From the NCBI GenBank assembly GCA_009843915.1, contig VYCM01000037.1, positions 1-64,000 of the forward strand: a stretch of DNA of 64,000 nt. Direction: 5' to 3'. Shown here piece by piece: positions 1 to 7,893 of this stretch. Positions within the stretch are counted from its first letter, which is position 1; each line of letters starts with the position of its first letter. The notes under the pieces were generated by a model, which was not told where the DNA came from, made no database searches, and saw only the letters and a list, made by a program, of their open reading frames with translations. The translations under genes and the position numbers were made by a program. The DNA is from Acidimicrobiaceae bacterium (lineage in GTDB: Bacteria > Actinomycetota > Acidimicrobiia > Acidimicrobiales > Aldehydirespiratoraceae).

Positions 1-1341
1 GGCCGTGTAGGAATCGGCCAGCCAGTAGCCGCAGTACTCGCTGAAGCTGCGGGTCAACCCAGAGGTGCGGGGATGGAACCCCGTCTCCTTGGTCAGCTGT
101 GCCTCGGAGTCTGCGGTCATGCGGATCGCCGTCGCTTTCTTGAACCGGTTGGCAGAGGGATAGACCCGCACCGCGATGTCGGTGGGGTTCCAGGCGTTGG
201 CCGCGTCGATGTCGTCGGGGCATGAGGTGGACACGCACACCAGGTCCTCCAGAGCCCGCAGCAGGACGTAGTCGCCCGGCCGGGACCACGGCTCGTCGAG
301 GTGGATCTGGTTGTGGTCGTCGAGGTTGGTGTTGTAGAAGAAGTTGATGGCCTCCCAGCCCCGGCGGCGGGCCACTCCGTAGGGGCCGAGTTCGTTGTTG
401 ATGTTCTCGGTGCAGTTGACGTGGCCGGGGTAGCCCATCTCCTCGTAGTAGCGGGCGTTGCAGGCCGTGTTGAACGTGTCGTGGCGACCGACGGTGTCCT
501 GGACCACCTCGACCAGGGGCTGCATCCTGGCGTTGAAGAACTTGGAGTAGAGGCCGGGCGCAGGACAGCTCGCGCCCATGAGGGTGCGGGTGATGGTGGC
601 GTCCAGGCAGAGATCGGCGCCCGCTTCGAGGTCGGCGACCGCGAAGCACTGGAAGTCCGAGCACTGCCGGCCCTCCACGTCGACGACCTGGAACCAGTCG
701 CCCTTGGCGACCTCGTAGGCCCTCGCCGTGCTGTTCCTGATGATGAAGTCCTGGCTGGGATCGGCCAGCGGCGCGGGCAGCAGCGGCTCGGTGGAGGAGC
801 GGGTCACGTCGCGGCGGTGCACGTAGGCGATCAGGTCGGTGGCGGGAGCACCGCCGTGGGCCGACATCGGCTCGCCCGGTGCGACGATCACGCAGGCGAC
901 GTCGTCATGGGCCACCACCCTGGTCCGGGCGCCGGGCGCGGTGTCGTCGCCCAGGACCCTCAACGGAGTCGCGGCCCGCAGCGCGGCCAGGTCCACGCCG
1001 GCGCGTTCCAGCCCGACCCGCACCCGGCGGGCGTCCTGAAGCTCGGCGGAGAGAATGCCTACTGCGGCCGGTTCCTCGGTAGAGCGGGCCCGGCTGCCGT
1101 TGCCGCTACCGGGGGCATCGGCGGAGCCGAGCAGGTTGGGATCGGATCGACCGTTGGCGTCGAATGCCACCAGCTCGCAAGGCTGGCGACCCTCGGGATC
1201 GACGATCTCCAGCTCGTCACCAGCGTCGAGGGCCAGGACGGTGGCGCCGCCGCCGGTCACCCGGTAGCGCTCGACTCCCGGTCCGAGCATCAACAGCCCC
1301 GGCACCAGGACCCTGGGCTGGTCCGGTGCGGTCGTGGTCAT
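1..1341 (-). CDS. DUF1989 / urea carboxylase-associated family protein (3' end truncated by window edge)
   Basis: My minus-strand reading starts MTTTAPDQPRVLVPGLLML... and contains CSDFQCF, CVSTSCPDDIDAANAWNPTDIAVRVYPS, typical of the DUF1989 family; the long + ORF 301..1512 is its mirror. Confidence 0.75.
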   Translation of the reverse strand, partial: MTTTAPDQPRVLVPGLLMLGPGVERYRVTGGGATVLALDAGDELEIVDPEGRQPCELVAFDANGRSDPNLLGSADAPGSGNGSRARSTEEPAAVGILSAELQDARRVRVGLERAGVDLAALRAATPLRVLGDDTAPGARTRVVAHDDVACVIVAPGEPMSAHGGAPATDLIAYVHRRDVTRSSTEPLLPAPLADPSQDFIIRNSTARAYEVAKGDWFQVVDVEGRQCSDFQCFAVADLEAGADLCLDATITRTLMGASCPAPGLYSKFFNARMQPLVEVVQDTVGRHDTFNTACNARYYEEMGYPGHVNCTENINNELGPYGVARRRGWEAINFFYNTNLDDHNQIHLDEPWSRPGDYVLLRALEDLVCVSTSCPDDIDAANAWNPTDIAVRVYPSANRFKKATAIRMTADSEAQLTKETGFHPRTSGLTRSFSEYCGYWLADSYTA

Positions 1342-1410
1342 GATCGCCTCCCTCGAGGTGATGATCTTCGTGGCCAGTCTCGCGGTGCGCGCCTGAGCAC
1401 GCAACCGGCA

Positions 1411-1821
1411 TTAGCGCCTCCGCCTGCCCAATGGCCCAGACAGTCCGTGCCCCGGTGGCTTGTCGTCGGTGCCGGATGCGGAGACACCAGCGAACATCTC
1501 CCAGATCAGTAGGACGGCGGCCACGACACAGACCGCGGCCGCTATCCAGAGCCCCACGGCGGGGTCGGTCCCGCCGTCAAGAATCCTTCGGATCGCGATA
1601 GCACCGGCGAAGCCGGCGCCGATCCAAGCCGGTCGCCAGCCCACCTGGACGAGCCCGGCGGTGACCAGGCTCACGACCAGGACCAGTTGGCCGTCATTGA
1701 CGGCGACCCCCTGCACCGACTCCGTGCCGTTCGCTGATGCAGTCGTGTGCCACGGCAAGAACATCGCCGCGGCGGCTACGACCGCGCAAGCCTGCGCGAT
1801 CCGCTTACGAGGGATCCTCAC
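1411..1821 (-). CDS. Hypothetical small membrane protein
   Basis: 136 aa ORF with several hydrophobic segments. Confidence 0.5.
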   Translation of the reverse strand: MRIPRKRIAQACAVVAAAAMFLPWHTTASANGTESVQGVAVNDGQLVLVVSLVTAGLVQVGWRPAWIGAGFAGAIAIRRILDGGTDPAVGLWIAAAVCVVAAVLLIWEMFAGVSASGTDDKPPGHGLSGPLGRRRR

Positions 1822-1911
1822 GGCGTCAGGCTAGGGGCCAGATGCAGGGGCTGGCGCCGCACCGCTCAGTGCGGCACGGCGCCAGCCTCCTTGAATGGGG
1901 TGAGTCAGGTG

Positions 1912-2037
1912 TCAGAAAGCCTGGATGGCGATAATCGTGAAGACGATGCAGGCGATCGTGAAGACGATGAACGCCATCTCGATGCCCTTGTCGTGGCCCT
2001 GCTTTCCCTGGAACTCGATTTGCTTACGACGTGCCAT
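1912..2037 (-). CDS. 41-aa single-pass membrane microprotein (MARRKQIEFQGKQGHDKGIEMAFIVFTIACIVFTIIAIQAF)
   Basis: Read manually; complete small ORF 1 nt from the next upstream ORF; one hydrophobic helix. Confidence 0.55.
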   Translation of the reverse strand: MARRKQIEFQGKQGHDKGIEMAFIVFTIACIVFTIIAIQAF

Positions 2038-2038
2038 G

Positions 2039-2263
2039 TCAGTCCTCCGAGCCGTACTTGTCGGCGAGCCGGTCGGCCGCGTGGTTCAGTAGCTTGTCCT
2101 CGCGGGTCGTCACCAGTATCGCGGAGATCACGGAGACCGCGATCCCGATAATGGCGAGGACGACCGAGGGGCCGGCGCCGAAGACGGGGCCTTCAGCCCA
2201 CGTGAAATACGGGCCGGCCAGCTCTACGCCTTGTTCCCAACTGTCGAAGGGGAAGCTGTTCAT
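2039..2263 (-). CDS. 74-aa membrane protein of the ammonium transporter locus
   Basis: MNSFPFDSWEQGVELAGPYFTWAEGPVFGAGPSVVLAIIGIAVSVISAILVTTRED...; one TM segment, tightly packed between small ORFs. Confidence 0.6.
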   Translation of the reverse strand: MNSFPFDSWEQGVELAGPYFTWAEGPVFGAGPSVVLAIIGIAVSVISAILVTTREDKLLNHAADRLADKYGSED

Positions 2264-2289
2264 TCAGTCCTCCTTAGTTCTGAACGTTG

Positions 2290-2418
2290 TTAGTTGTCGT
2301 GTCGATGACCGTGCGCCTCCAGCTGCGCTCGCCTGCGCTTGCCCCAGTACCCGGCGGCTGCGACCACCAAGTACATGACGGCAAGTGCTCCGACGAGCTG
2401 CAGCCATGAGGCGGACAC
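2290..2418 (-). CDS. 42-aa single-pass membrane microprotein (GTG start), immediately after amt
   Basis: Manual translation (V/M)SASWLQLVGALAVMYLVVAAAGYWGKRRRAQLEAHGHRHDN*; 3 nt from the amt stop codon. Confidence 0.55.
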   Translation of the reverse strand: MSASWLQLVGALAVMYLVVAAAGYWGKRRRAQLEAHGHRHDN

Positions 2419-2421
2419 CGG

Positions 2422-3810
2422 CTAGCGGTTGGCGGCGAGATCCGCCCGCAGCGTGGCTGCGGCCGACTCCCGTGAGCCGTCGGCGTGGGTGATGGGCTCG
2501 TCGGCCCGGCCGAACTCCGGATAGAAGTCCGTCTCGAACTCGGCCATGTCGAGGCCCTCGACCTCCACCTCGGGCGGAACCCTCAGCAGGTTCAGCTTCT
2601 TGAGGATCCACGATGCGACGTAGCCGGTCACGAAGGACAGCGCGAAGATCGCGGTCACGCCCACGAGCTGGCCCAGGAAGCTGGTCTCCACACCGGCGGG
2701 GCCCGTCGGGTACCCGGCGGCGAAGATGCCAACGGCCAGCGCGCCCCACATTCCCATGAAGCCGTGGACTGACACTGCGCCGACGGCGTCGTCGACGCGG
2801 GCCTTGCTCTCCAGCCAGCCGCCGATGTAGTAGCAGGCTCCGGCCGAGAAGAAGGCCAGAATCAGCACCAGGTTGGGGCTGTAGATGTCGGCGCCCGCCG
2901 ATACCGCCACCACGCCGGCCAGGCCTCCGGAGATGGTCCAGAACGGATCACCCTTGGAGAAGATGTAGCCGCCGGCGAAACCGCCCGCGAAGCCCATCGT
3001 GATGGTGTAGGTGATGGCCGACAGCGTGGCCGGGTTGAAGTAGATGTTGGCCCAACCCGGAGTGGTGTCGGCTGTGATGGCAAGGCACGCCGCGTAGAAG
3101 GCGTAGAAGGCCGTGAAGATGATCATCAACCCCATCAGCGTGAGGTGCAGGTTGTGGGGCTGGAAGGCTCTCGTGCCGCCGTTGCTGTCGTACCTCCCGA
3201 TCCTCGGACCGAGGTTGTACAGCACGCCCAGGGCGAAGATGCCGGCCACACCGTGGACCACCATCGAAGCCGCGAAGTCGTGGTAGCCGAAGTGCACGCC
3301 CAGCCAGCCTCCGTAGCTCCATCCCCAAGCCGCAGCGACGACCCAGACCAAGCCGCCCATCAGGGCGGTCAGCCACAGGTAGGCCGAGATGCGGATGCGC
3401 TCGATCACCGCGCCGGACATGATCGATCCCGTCGTCCAGGAGAACAGCACGAAGGCCGCCCAGAAGACGCCCGTGATGTTGTCGCCGAGGTGTGGTCCCG
3501 CGGAGCCGTCCCACGCGAGGCCGTAGCCGTCGCCGCAGAAGTAAAGCCCCGTCAGACCTGCGGGGCTTGCTCCATCGGCTGAAACTGTGAACTTCAAACC
3601 TTCCTGCATGCAGAAGTACACGTACCAGCCGAGGTAGTAGAACGTCGGCGTCACCACGGCAATCGTCATGATGTTCTTCATCGCCGTCGACATGATGTTC
3701 TTGCGGCGGCTGACGCCGGCCTCGTAGGTCATGAACCCCACGTGCAGCAGCCACATGATTGCGACGGTGAAGAAGTAGTAAGCCTCGGTGAACACTATGG
3801 CAGTGCTCAT
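2422..3810 (-). CDS. Divergent ammonium transporter (Amt family)
   Basis: MSTAIVFTEAYYFFTVAIMWLLHVGFMTYEAGVSRRKNIMSTAMKNIM...; twin-His regions DFAASMVVHGVAG and DDAVGAVSVHGFMGMWGALAVG; internal ATG chosen over ORF start 3894. Confidence 0.85.
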   Translation of the reverse strand: MSTAIVFTEAYYFFTVAIMWLLHVGFMTYEAGVSRRKNIMSTAMKNIMTIAVVTPTFYYLGWYVYFCMQEGLKFTVSADGASPAGLTGLYFCGDGYGLAWDGSAGPHLGDNITGVFWAAFVLFSWTTGSIMSGAVIERIRISAYLWLTALMGGLVWVVAAAWGWSYGGWLGVHFGYHDFAASMVVHGVAGIFALGVLYNLGPRIGRYDSNGGTRAFQPHNLHLTLMGLMIIFTAFYAFYAACLAITADTTPGWANIYFNPATLSAITYTITMGFAGGFAGGYIFSKGDPFWTISGGLAGVVAVSAGADIYSPNLVLILAFFSAGACYYIGGWLESKARVDDAVGAVSVHGFMGMWGALAVGIFAAGYPTGPAGVETSFLGQLVGVTAIFALSFVTGYVASWILKKLNLLRVPPEVEVEGLDMAEFETDFYPEFGRADEPITHADGSRESAAATLRADLAANR

Positions 3811-3900
3811 TGACTCACCCCCAATTCTTCTTGTCCGCTCCGACCGTTCGGCCGGACCTGCCGACAATAGCACAGACCGCGCCGCCGTTCCCATCGGACG

Positions 3901-3960
3901 TTTTCCCAGGGGTCGCGAACCTTTCCCAGGGTTCGCGAATCTTTCCCAGGGTTCGCGCCT
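3901..3960. repeat. Three head-to-tail 20-bp repeats (c/tTTTCCCAGGGgTTCGCGaa-type) upstream of amt
   Basis: ttttcccaggggtcgcgaac / ctttcccagggttcgcgaat / ctttcccagggttcgcgcct occupy 3901-3920, 3921-3940 and 3941-3960 exactly. Confidence 0.9.
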
Positions 3961-3966
3961 CGGCCT

Positions 3967-4365
3967 CTACTCCTCGTCCGGCTTGTGGACTATGACTTGC
4001 TCGAGGTCCCCGGTGTTGGCGTTGACCCAGATGTCGGCCTTGCGAAGGAAATCCTCGGGGCCGCCCTCGGGGTCGTCCACGGTGAAGACCACCACCCACA
4101 TCAACTTGGCCGGGAAGCCCTGGCGCAGCAGCTTGGCCTCTGTCTTGTCGGGTGCGAAGGCGCCGGGCTCGGCTGCCAGCGCAGCGCTGGCAGTGGCGAC
4201 GGCCTGCTCCTCCTCCACGTTCCTGCCCCCGCAGCTCTGCGGGGCGAACACGGAGACGAGCACCAGCGCCAGTCCGACCACGATCAGCAGCTTGGTGCGT
4301 CCCTGAATAGCCGTGATGCGGCCCAGCAGACCGGCGGGCTTCTCCTCGGGTGTCGGGTCGGTCAT
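3967..4365 (-). CDS. Hypothetical membrane-anchored protein
   Basis: 132 aa, N-terminal TM (LLIVVGLALVLVSVFAP), soluble C-terminal half ending WVNANTGDLEQVIVHKPDEE. Confidence 0.55.
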   Translation of the reverse strand: MTDPTPEEKPAGLLGRITAIQGRTKLLIVVGLALVLVSVFAPQSCGGRNVEEEQAVATASAALAAEPGAFAPDKTEAKLLRQGFPAKLMWVVVFTVDDPEGGPEDFLRKADIWVNANTGDLEQVIVHKPDEE

Positions 4366-4395
4366 CCTCGCGGTCCTGGCGTCGGTGAGGCTGGG

Positions 4396-4623
4396 TCAGG
4401 CCTTGTCGGGCGATCGCACGAAGAAGCGCAGAACTATGTACCCCAGCACGTGCGTGAGGGCCACGACGCTAACCCACCAGAGCAGAATGTGGACCCGGTA
4501 GCCGCGTTCGCGGCACTCCCAGACTGTGAGCCCGATCGCGGCGACCAGCAGGATCCAGAGCACGAGGCTCTGGCGGATGGCGTTGCCCTCGCTGAACCAG
4601 TCGAGAATGATCAGCAGGCCCAC
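4396..4623 (-). CDS. Hypothetical small membrane protein
   Basis: 75 aa, two hydrophobic helices. Confidence 0.5.
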   Translation of the reverse strand: MGLLIILDWFSEGNAIRQSLVLWILLVAAIGLTVWECRERGYRVHILLWWVSVVALTHVLGYIVLRFFVRSPDKA

Positions 4624-4668
4624 GGGACGGTCCTGGCCTTCTTGAAGGCGGTCAGCAGGCTCACAGAC

Positions 4669-5370
4669 TCATCCTCCCGCGCCGGTCCCCGGTTCGCTGG
4701 CCGGGTACACCTTGATGGAGATGAAACGTATCGGCAACTTGACGAGCTCGACCGGGCCGTGGGCCACCTCGCCGTGGATCTGCATGGTGTCGCCCGCATC
4801 GAGGCGGTAGGCCTTCCCGCCGTAGCCGTAGTCGATCGACCCCTCCAGCACATGGATGAACTCCACCCCGGGATGCTGGTAGAGGGGGAACACGCCGCCC
4901 GGCTCGGTGATGGTGGTGATCATCGGCTCGATCACGCGGTTGGGGCCGCGCAGGGTGCCTAGATCCTGGTAGAGGCGCCCCGGCCCACCTCCCTGGTGGT
5001 GGATCTCGTGACCCTCGCCCGCCTTGACGATCACCAGGTCGTGCTCCTCGTCCAGGCCTCGGAACAGGGCGGTGACCGGGACGCGGGCGGTGGCCGCCAG
5101 CCGCACGAGGGTCGACAGGCTCGGTGCGCTCTGGCCGTGCTCGATCTTGGAGAGCATTCCCAGGGAGATCTCGGCGCCGGCCGCGAACTCCGACATCGTC
5201 ATGTTCAGCGACCGGCGGAACTCCCGGACCCGGCTCCCCACCACGCGACACAACTCCTCGGTGGAGACCGAGGGGCCAAGCGCCTCGGTGAGTTCCGGAT
5301 CGACGCGGTCGCCGCCGGAGCCGGATTGAGAGGCATCCGCAAGTGCCATACCCGAGATGATGCCAGACAT
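4669..5370 (-). CDS. XRE-family HTH transcriptional regulator with C-terminal cupin domain
   Basis: VGSRVREFRRSLNMTMSEFAAGAEISLGMLSKIEHGQSAPSLSTLVRLA followed by a cupin with HPGVEFIHVLEGS. Confidence 0.85.
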   Translation of the reverse strand: MSGIISGMALADASQSGSGGDRVDPELTEALGPSVSTEELCRVVGSRVREFRRSLNMTMSEFAAGAEISLGMLSKIEHGQSAPSLSTLVRLAATARVPVTALFRGLDEEHDLVIVKAGEGHEIHHQGGGPGRLYQDLGTLRGPNRVIEPMITTITEPGGVFPLYQHPGVEFIHVLEGSIDYGYGGKAYRLDAGDTMQIHGEVAHGPVELVKLPIRFISIKVYPASEPGTGAGG

Positions 5371-5434
5371 AGGCGGGTTCGGAGGGTACTGGGGCCGGCC
5401 GACCTGGTGAACGTACCGCTACTAGCATTGTGCC

Positions 5435-6346
5435 GTGGGGGCGCTCAGCATCAGTCCCGCCGCATCCACCATCGGCGCCGAGGTATCGGGCGTGGACCTG
5501 TCGGAGGACATCGGCGACGGACTGGCCGCCGAGATCAGGACAGCGCTGGACGAGCGCGGGGTGCTTGTGTTCGTGGGCCAGGACGCCGTCGACGACGAGT
5601 CCCAGAAGCGGATCGCCTCCATCTGGGCCGCTCCGCAGCCACATCCGATAGTGGAGTTCCTCGGCAGCGACGAGGTGATCGGCGTGGTCTACAACGACGC
5701 CGATCACCCTCCGGCCGCGGGCGGTGACAGCTCGTTCCACACCGATTACTCGTTCAATCCCGAGATCCCTGATGTGGCCGTGCTGCGGCCGTTGGTGATA
5801 CCTCCCGTGGGCGGGGCAACGCTGTGGTCGGACGCGCGTGCCGCTCTGGAACGCCTCGACGGTGACCTGGTGGACGGGTTGCGGGGCCGGGTCGCCCATC
5901 ACGACATGGGACCGGGCTTCCGGCGTGAGATGGAGGCCCGGTTCGGTACCGAGGTGGCCGACAAGCTCGATGCACGTTTCGGAGCCGGCTACCGCCATCC
6001 CATTGTCGCTGTGCATCCACGCACCGGTGATGAGCTGCTGTTCGTGAATGCGGGCTTCACCCGTCATGTGATCGGGCTGCCCACAGGCCGCAGCGACGCC
6101 CTGCTCTCCCGATTGTTCGAGACCTTCACTGATCCGTCCATCACCTTCAGTCGCAGCTGGAGGCCGGGCGATGTCGCCGTGTGGGACGAGCACCGCACCG
6201 TCCACCGCGGCCCCAACGACTTCGCTCCTCACGAACGCCGGTTGCACCGTTGCACGGCAGGCAGCCGCCGCCCCATCGCGTCCGAGGCCAAGCCAGGTCG
6301 ACGGGGCGGGCCAGCCGGTGGTCGGTCTACCATCGGCGCATCCTGA
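5435..6346 (+). CDS. TauD/TfdA-family Fe(II)/2-oxoglutarate dioxygenase
   Basis: GDSSFHTDYSF..., GGATLWSDARAALERL, WRPGDVAVWDEHRTVHRGPNDF; GTG start; divergent from the XRE-cupin regulator. Confidence 0.8.
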   Translation: MGALSISPAASTIGAEVSGVDLSEDIGDGLAAEIRTALDERGVLVFVGQDAVDDESQKRIASIWAAPQPHPIVEFLGSDEVIGVVYNDADHPPAAGGDSSFHTDYSFNPEIPDVAVLRPLVIPPVGGATLWSDARAALERLDGDLVDGLRGRVAHHDMGPGFRREMEARFGTEVADKLDARFGAGYRHPIVAVHPRTGDELLFVNAGFTRHVIGLPTGRSDALLSRLFETFTDPSITFSRSWRPGDVAVWDEHRTVHRGPNDFAPHERRLHRCTAGSRRPIASEAKPGRRGGPAGGRSTIGAS

Positions 6347-6933
6347 TCCTCCTGCGGCACGGCCGCACTCCCAACAACGCCCAGGCCCGGCTTCAGGGCC
6401 AGATCGACTCGCCTCTCGACGAGGTCGGCTTCGAGCAGTCCGCAGTGGTCGGCAAGGCTCTTCGAGACCGCTGGCCCGTGGATCGCGTGGTGACGTCATC
6501 GCGCCGCCGCACCCGGCAGACGTCCAGGGCCGCTGGCCTCGGTGATGTCCCAACCATGATCGACGACCGGTGGATGGAGATCGACTTCGGTGCCTATGAC
6601 GACCGCCGCATCTCCGACGTCATGGCCGAACTCGGCGCGGCCTGGGCCTCAGACATCTCCTACGTGCCACCCGGAGGCGAGTCGATGGCCTGCCTGCATG
6701 AGCGGGTGGGCGAGGCGGTCGCCGAGATCGTGGAGGAGGCCGCGACCAGCAACATCGTGGTGGTGACCCATGCCACCCCCATCAAGTCGGCGGTGGCATG
6801 GTTGCTGGATGGCACCGCCGAGATGATCATGCGCCTACGGGTGAGCCTGGCATCCGTCACCGCCTTCGGTCCGGTGGGGCACGGGATGGTCCTTACCGAG
6901 TTCAATTGGCGACCGGCGCGCCACATTGGCTAA
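6340..6933 (+). CDS. Histidine phosphatase family protein (start uncertain)
   Basis: ILILLRHGRTPNNAQARLQGQIDSPLDEVG (RHG motif) and VVVTHATPIKSAV. Confidence 0.75.
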   Translation: MLILLRHGRTPNNAQARLQGQIDSPLDEVGFEQSAVVGKALRDRWPVDRVVTSSRRRTRQTSRAAGLGDVPTMIDDRWMEIDFGAYDDRRISDVMAELGAAWASDISYVPPGGESMACLHERVGEAVAEIVEEAATSNIVVVTHATPIKSAVAWLLDGTAEMIMRLRVSLASVTAFGPVGHGMVLTEFNWRPARHIG

Positions 6934-6963
6934 CGGCTGCAGTCCGGACCTATCGTCGAAGCG

Positions 6964-7437
6964 ATGATCTCGGGAATGAACCACGCCGTCCTGTATGTCC
7001 GCGACGCCCGGCGCCACCAGAAGTTCTACGCCGATGTGCTCGGCTTCAACACCGTGATCGACGGGCCGGGCGCCTACGTGTTCATGCGGGCTCCAGAATC
7101 GGCGAATCACCACGACATCGTCTTCTTCTCGATCGGCGAGAACGCGGCCCCCTCCCAGGCCGGCCGCAGCACGGTCGGCCTGTACCACATCGCGTGGGAG
7201 GTCGGCACCCTCGATGAGCTGGCCGAGATGCGCGAGCGGCTGATCGAGGCCGGAGCCCTGGTAGGCCAGAGCGACCACGGCCCCAACAAGAGCCTGTACG
7301 CCAAGGACCCAGACGGCCTGGAATTCGAGGTGATGTGGCTGGTGCCCCCGCAGTACTGGGGCGGCGAGGAGCATGAGGCCATCATCCGCCCGCTCGACCT
7401 CGACGCAGACCGGGAGCGGTTCGCCGCCCTCGGATGA
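6964..7437 (+). CDS. VOC/glyoxalase-family protein
   Basis: MNHAVLYVRDARRHQKFYADVLGFNTV...; GLYHIAWEVGTLDEL; KDPDGLEFEVMW. Confidence 0.8.
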   Translation: MISGMNHAVLYVRDARRHQKFYADVLGFNTVIDGPGAYVFMRAPESANHHDIVFFSIGENAAPSQAGRSTVGLYHIAWEVGTLDELAEMRERLIEAGALVGQSDHGPNKSLYAKDPDGLEFEVMWLVPPQYWGGEEHEAIIRPLDLDADRERFAALG

Positions 7438-7471
7438 CTCCTCGCCCGGGGAATCTCAAGGAGCGCCCACC

Positions 7472-7870
7472 ATGAGCATCGCCGAGAGCCTCGGCAACCC
7501 CTACTGCTACTTCCTCGACGACGACGCCTTCGTCGAGACCGCTCGCGCCGGTTTCAGGCACCGGGTGATAACCGGTGAGCACCTGCAACTCTGCTTCTGG
7601 CGTATCGCCGGAGGGGCTCGGGGCTCCGTCCTGCACAACCACACCGAGAACGAGCAACTCGGCGTCATCATGCGGGGCAAGCTCGACTTCCGCATCGGCC
7701 CCGAAGGAGCCAACGACGAGCGCATCGTGCTCAGCGAGGGCGACTCGTACTTGGCCCCCCGCTCGGTGTGGCACGGCGACTCGGTGTTCATCGGTGATGA
7801 CCTCTACGGCGAGTGCTGGATCCTCGATGTGTTCGCCCCACCCCGCTCCGACCTCGCCGACACGGGCTGA
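7472..7870 (+). CDS. Cupin-domain protein
   Basis: HNHTENEQLGVIMRGKLDFRIG...GDSYLAPRSVWHGDS. Confidence 0.75.
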   Translation: MSIAESLGNPYCYFLDDDAFVETARAGFRHRVITGEHLQLCFWRIAGGARGSVLHNHTENEQLGVIMRGKLDFRIGPEGANDERIVLSEGDSYLAPRSVWHGDSVFIGDDLYGECWILDVFAPPRSDLADTG

Positions 7871-7893
7871 TCGCGGCTCGCGCGGCCTCTGAT

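Noticed and set aside
301-1512. 403-aa + strand ORF
   Set aside because: Low-complexity V/G/A/D composition; mirror image of the DUF1989 coding frame on the minus strand, typical of GC-rich antisense ORFs.
4661-6553. 630-aa - strand ORF
   Set aside because: Overlaps the recognisable XRE-cupin gene (same strand, other frame) and the TauD-like gene (opposite strand); R/G/P-rich and without domain motifs.
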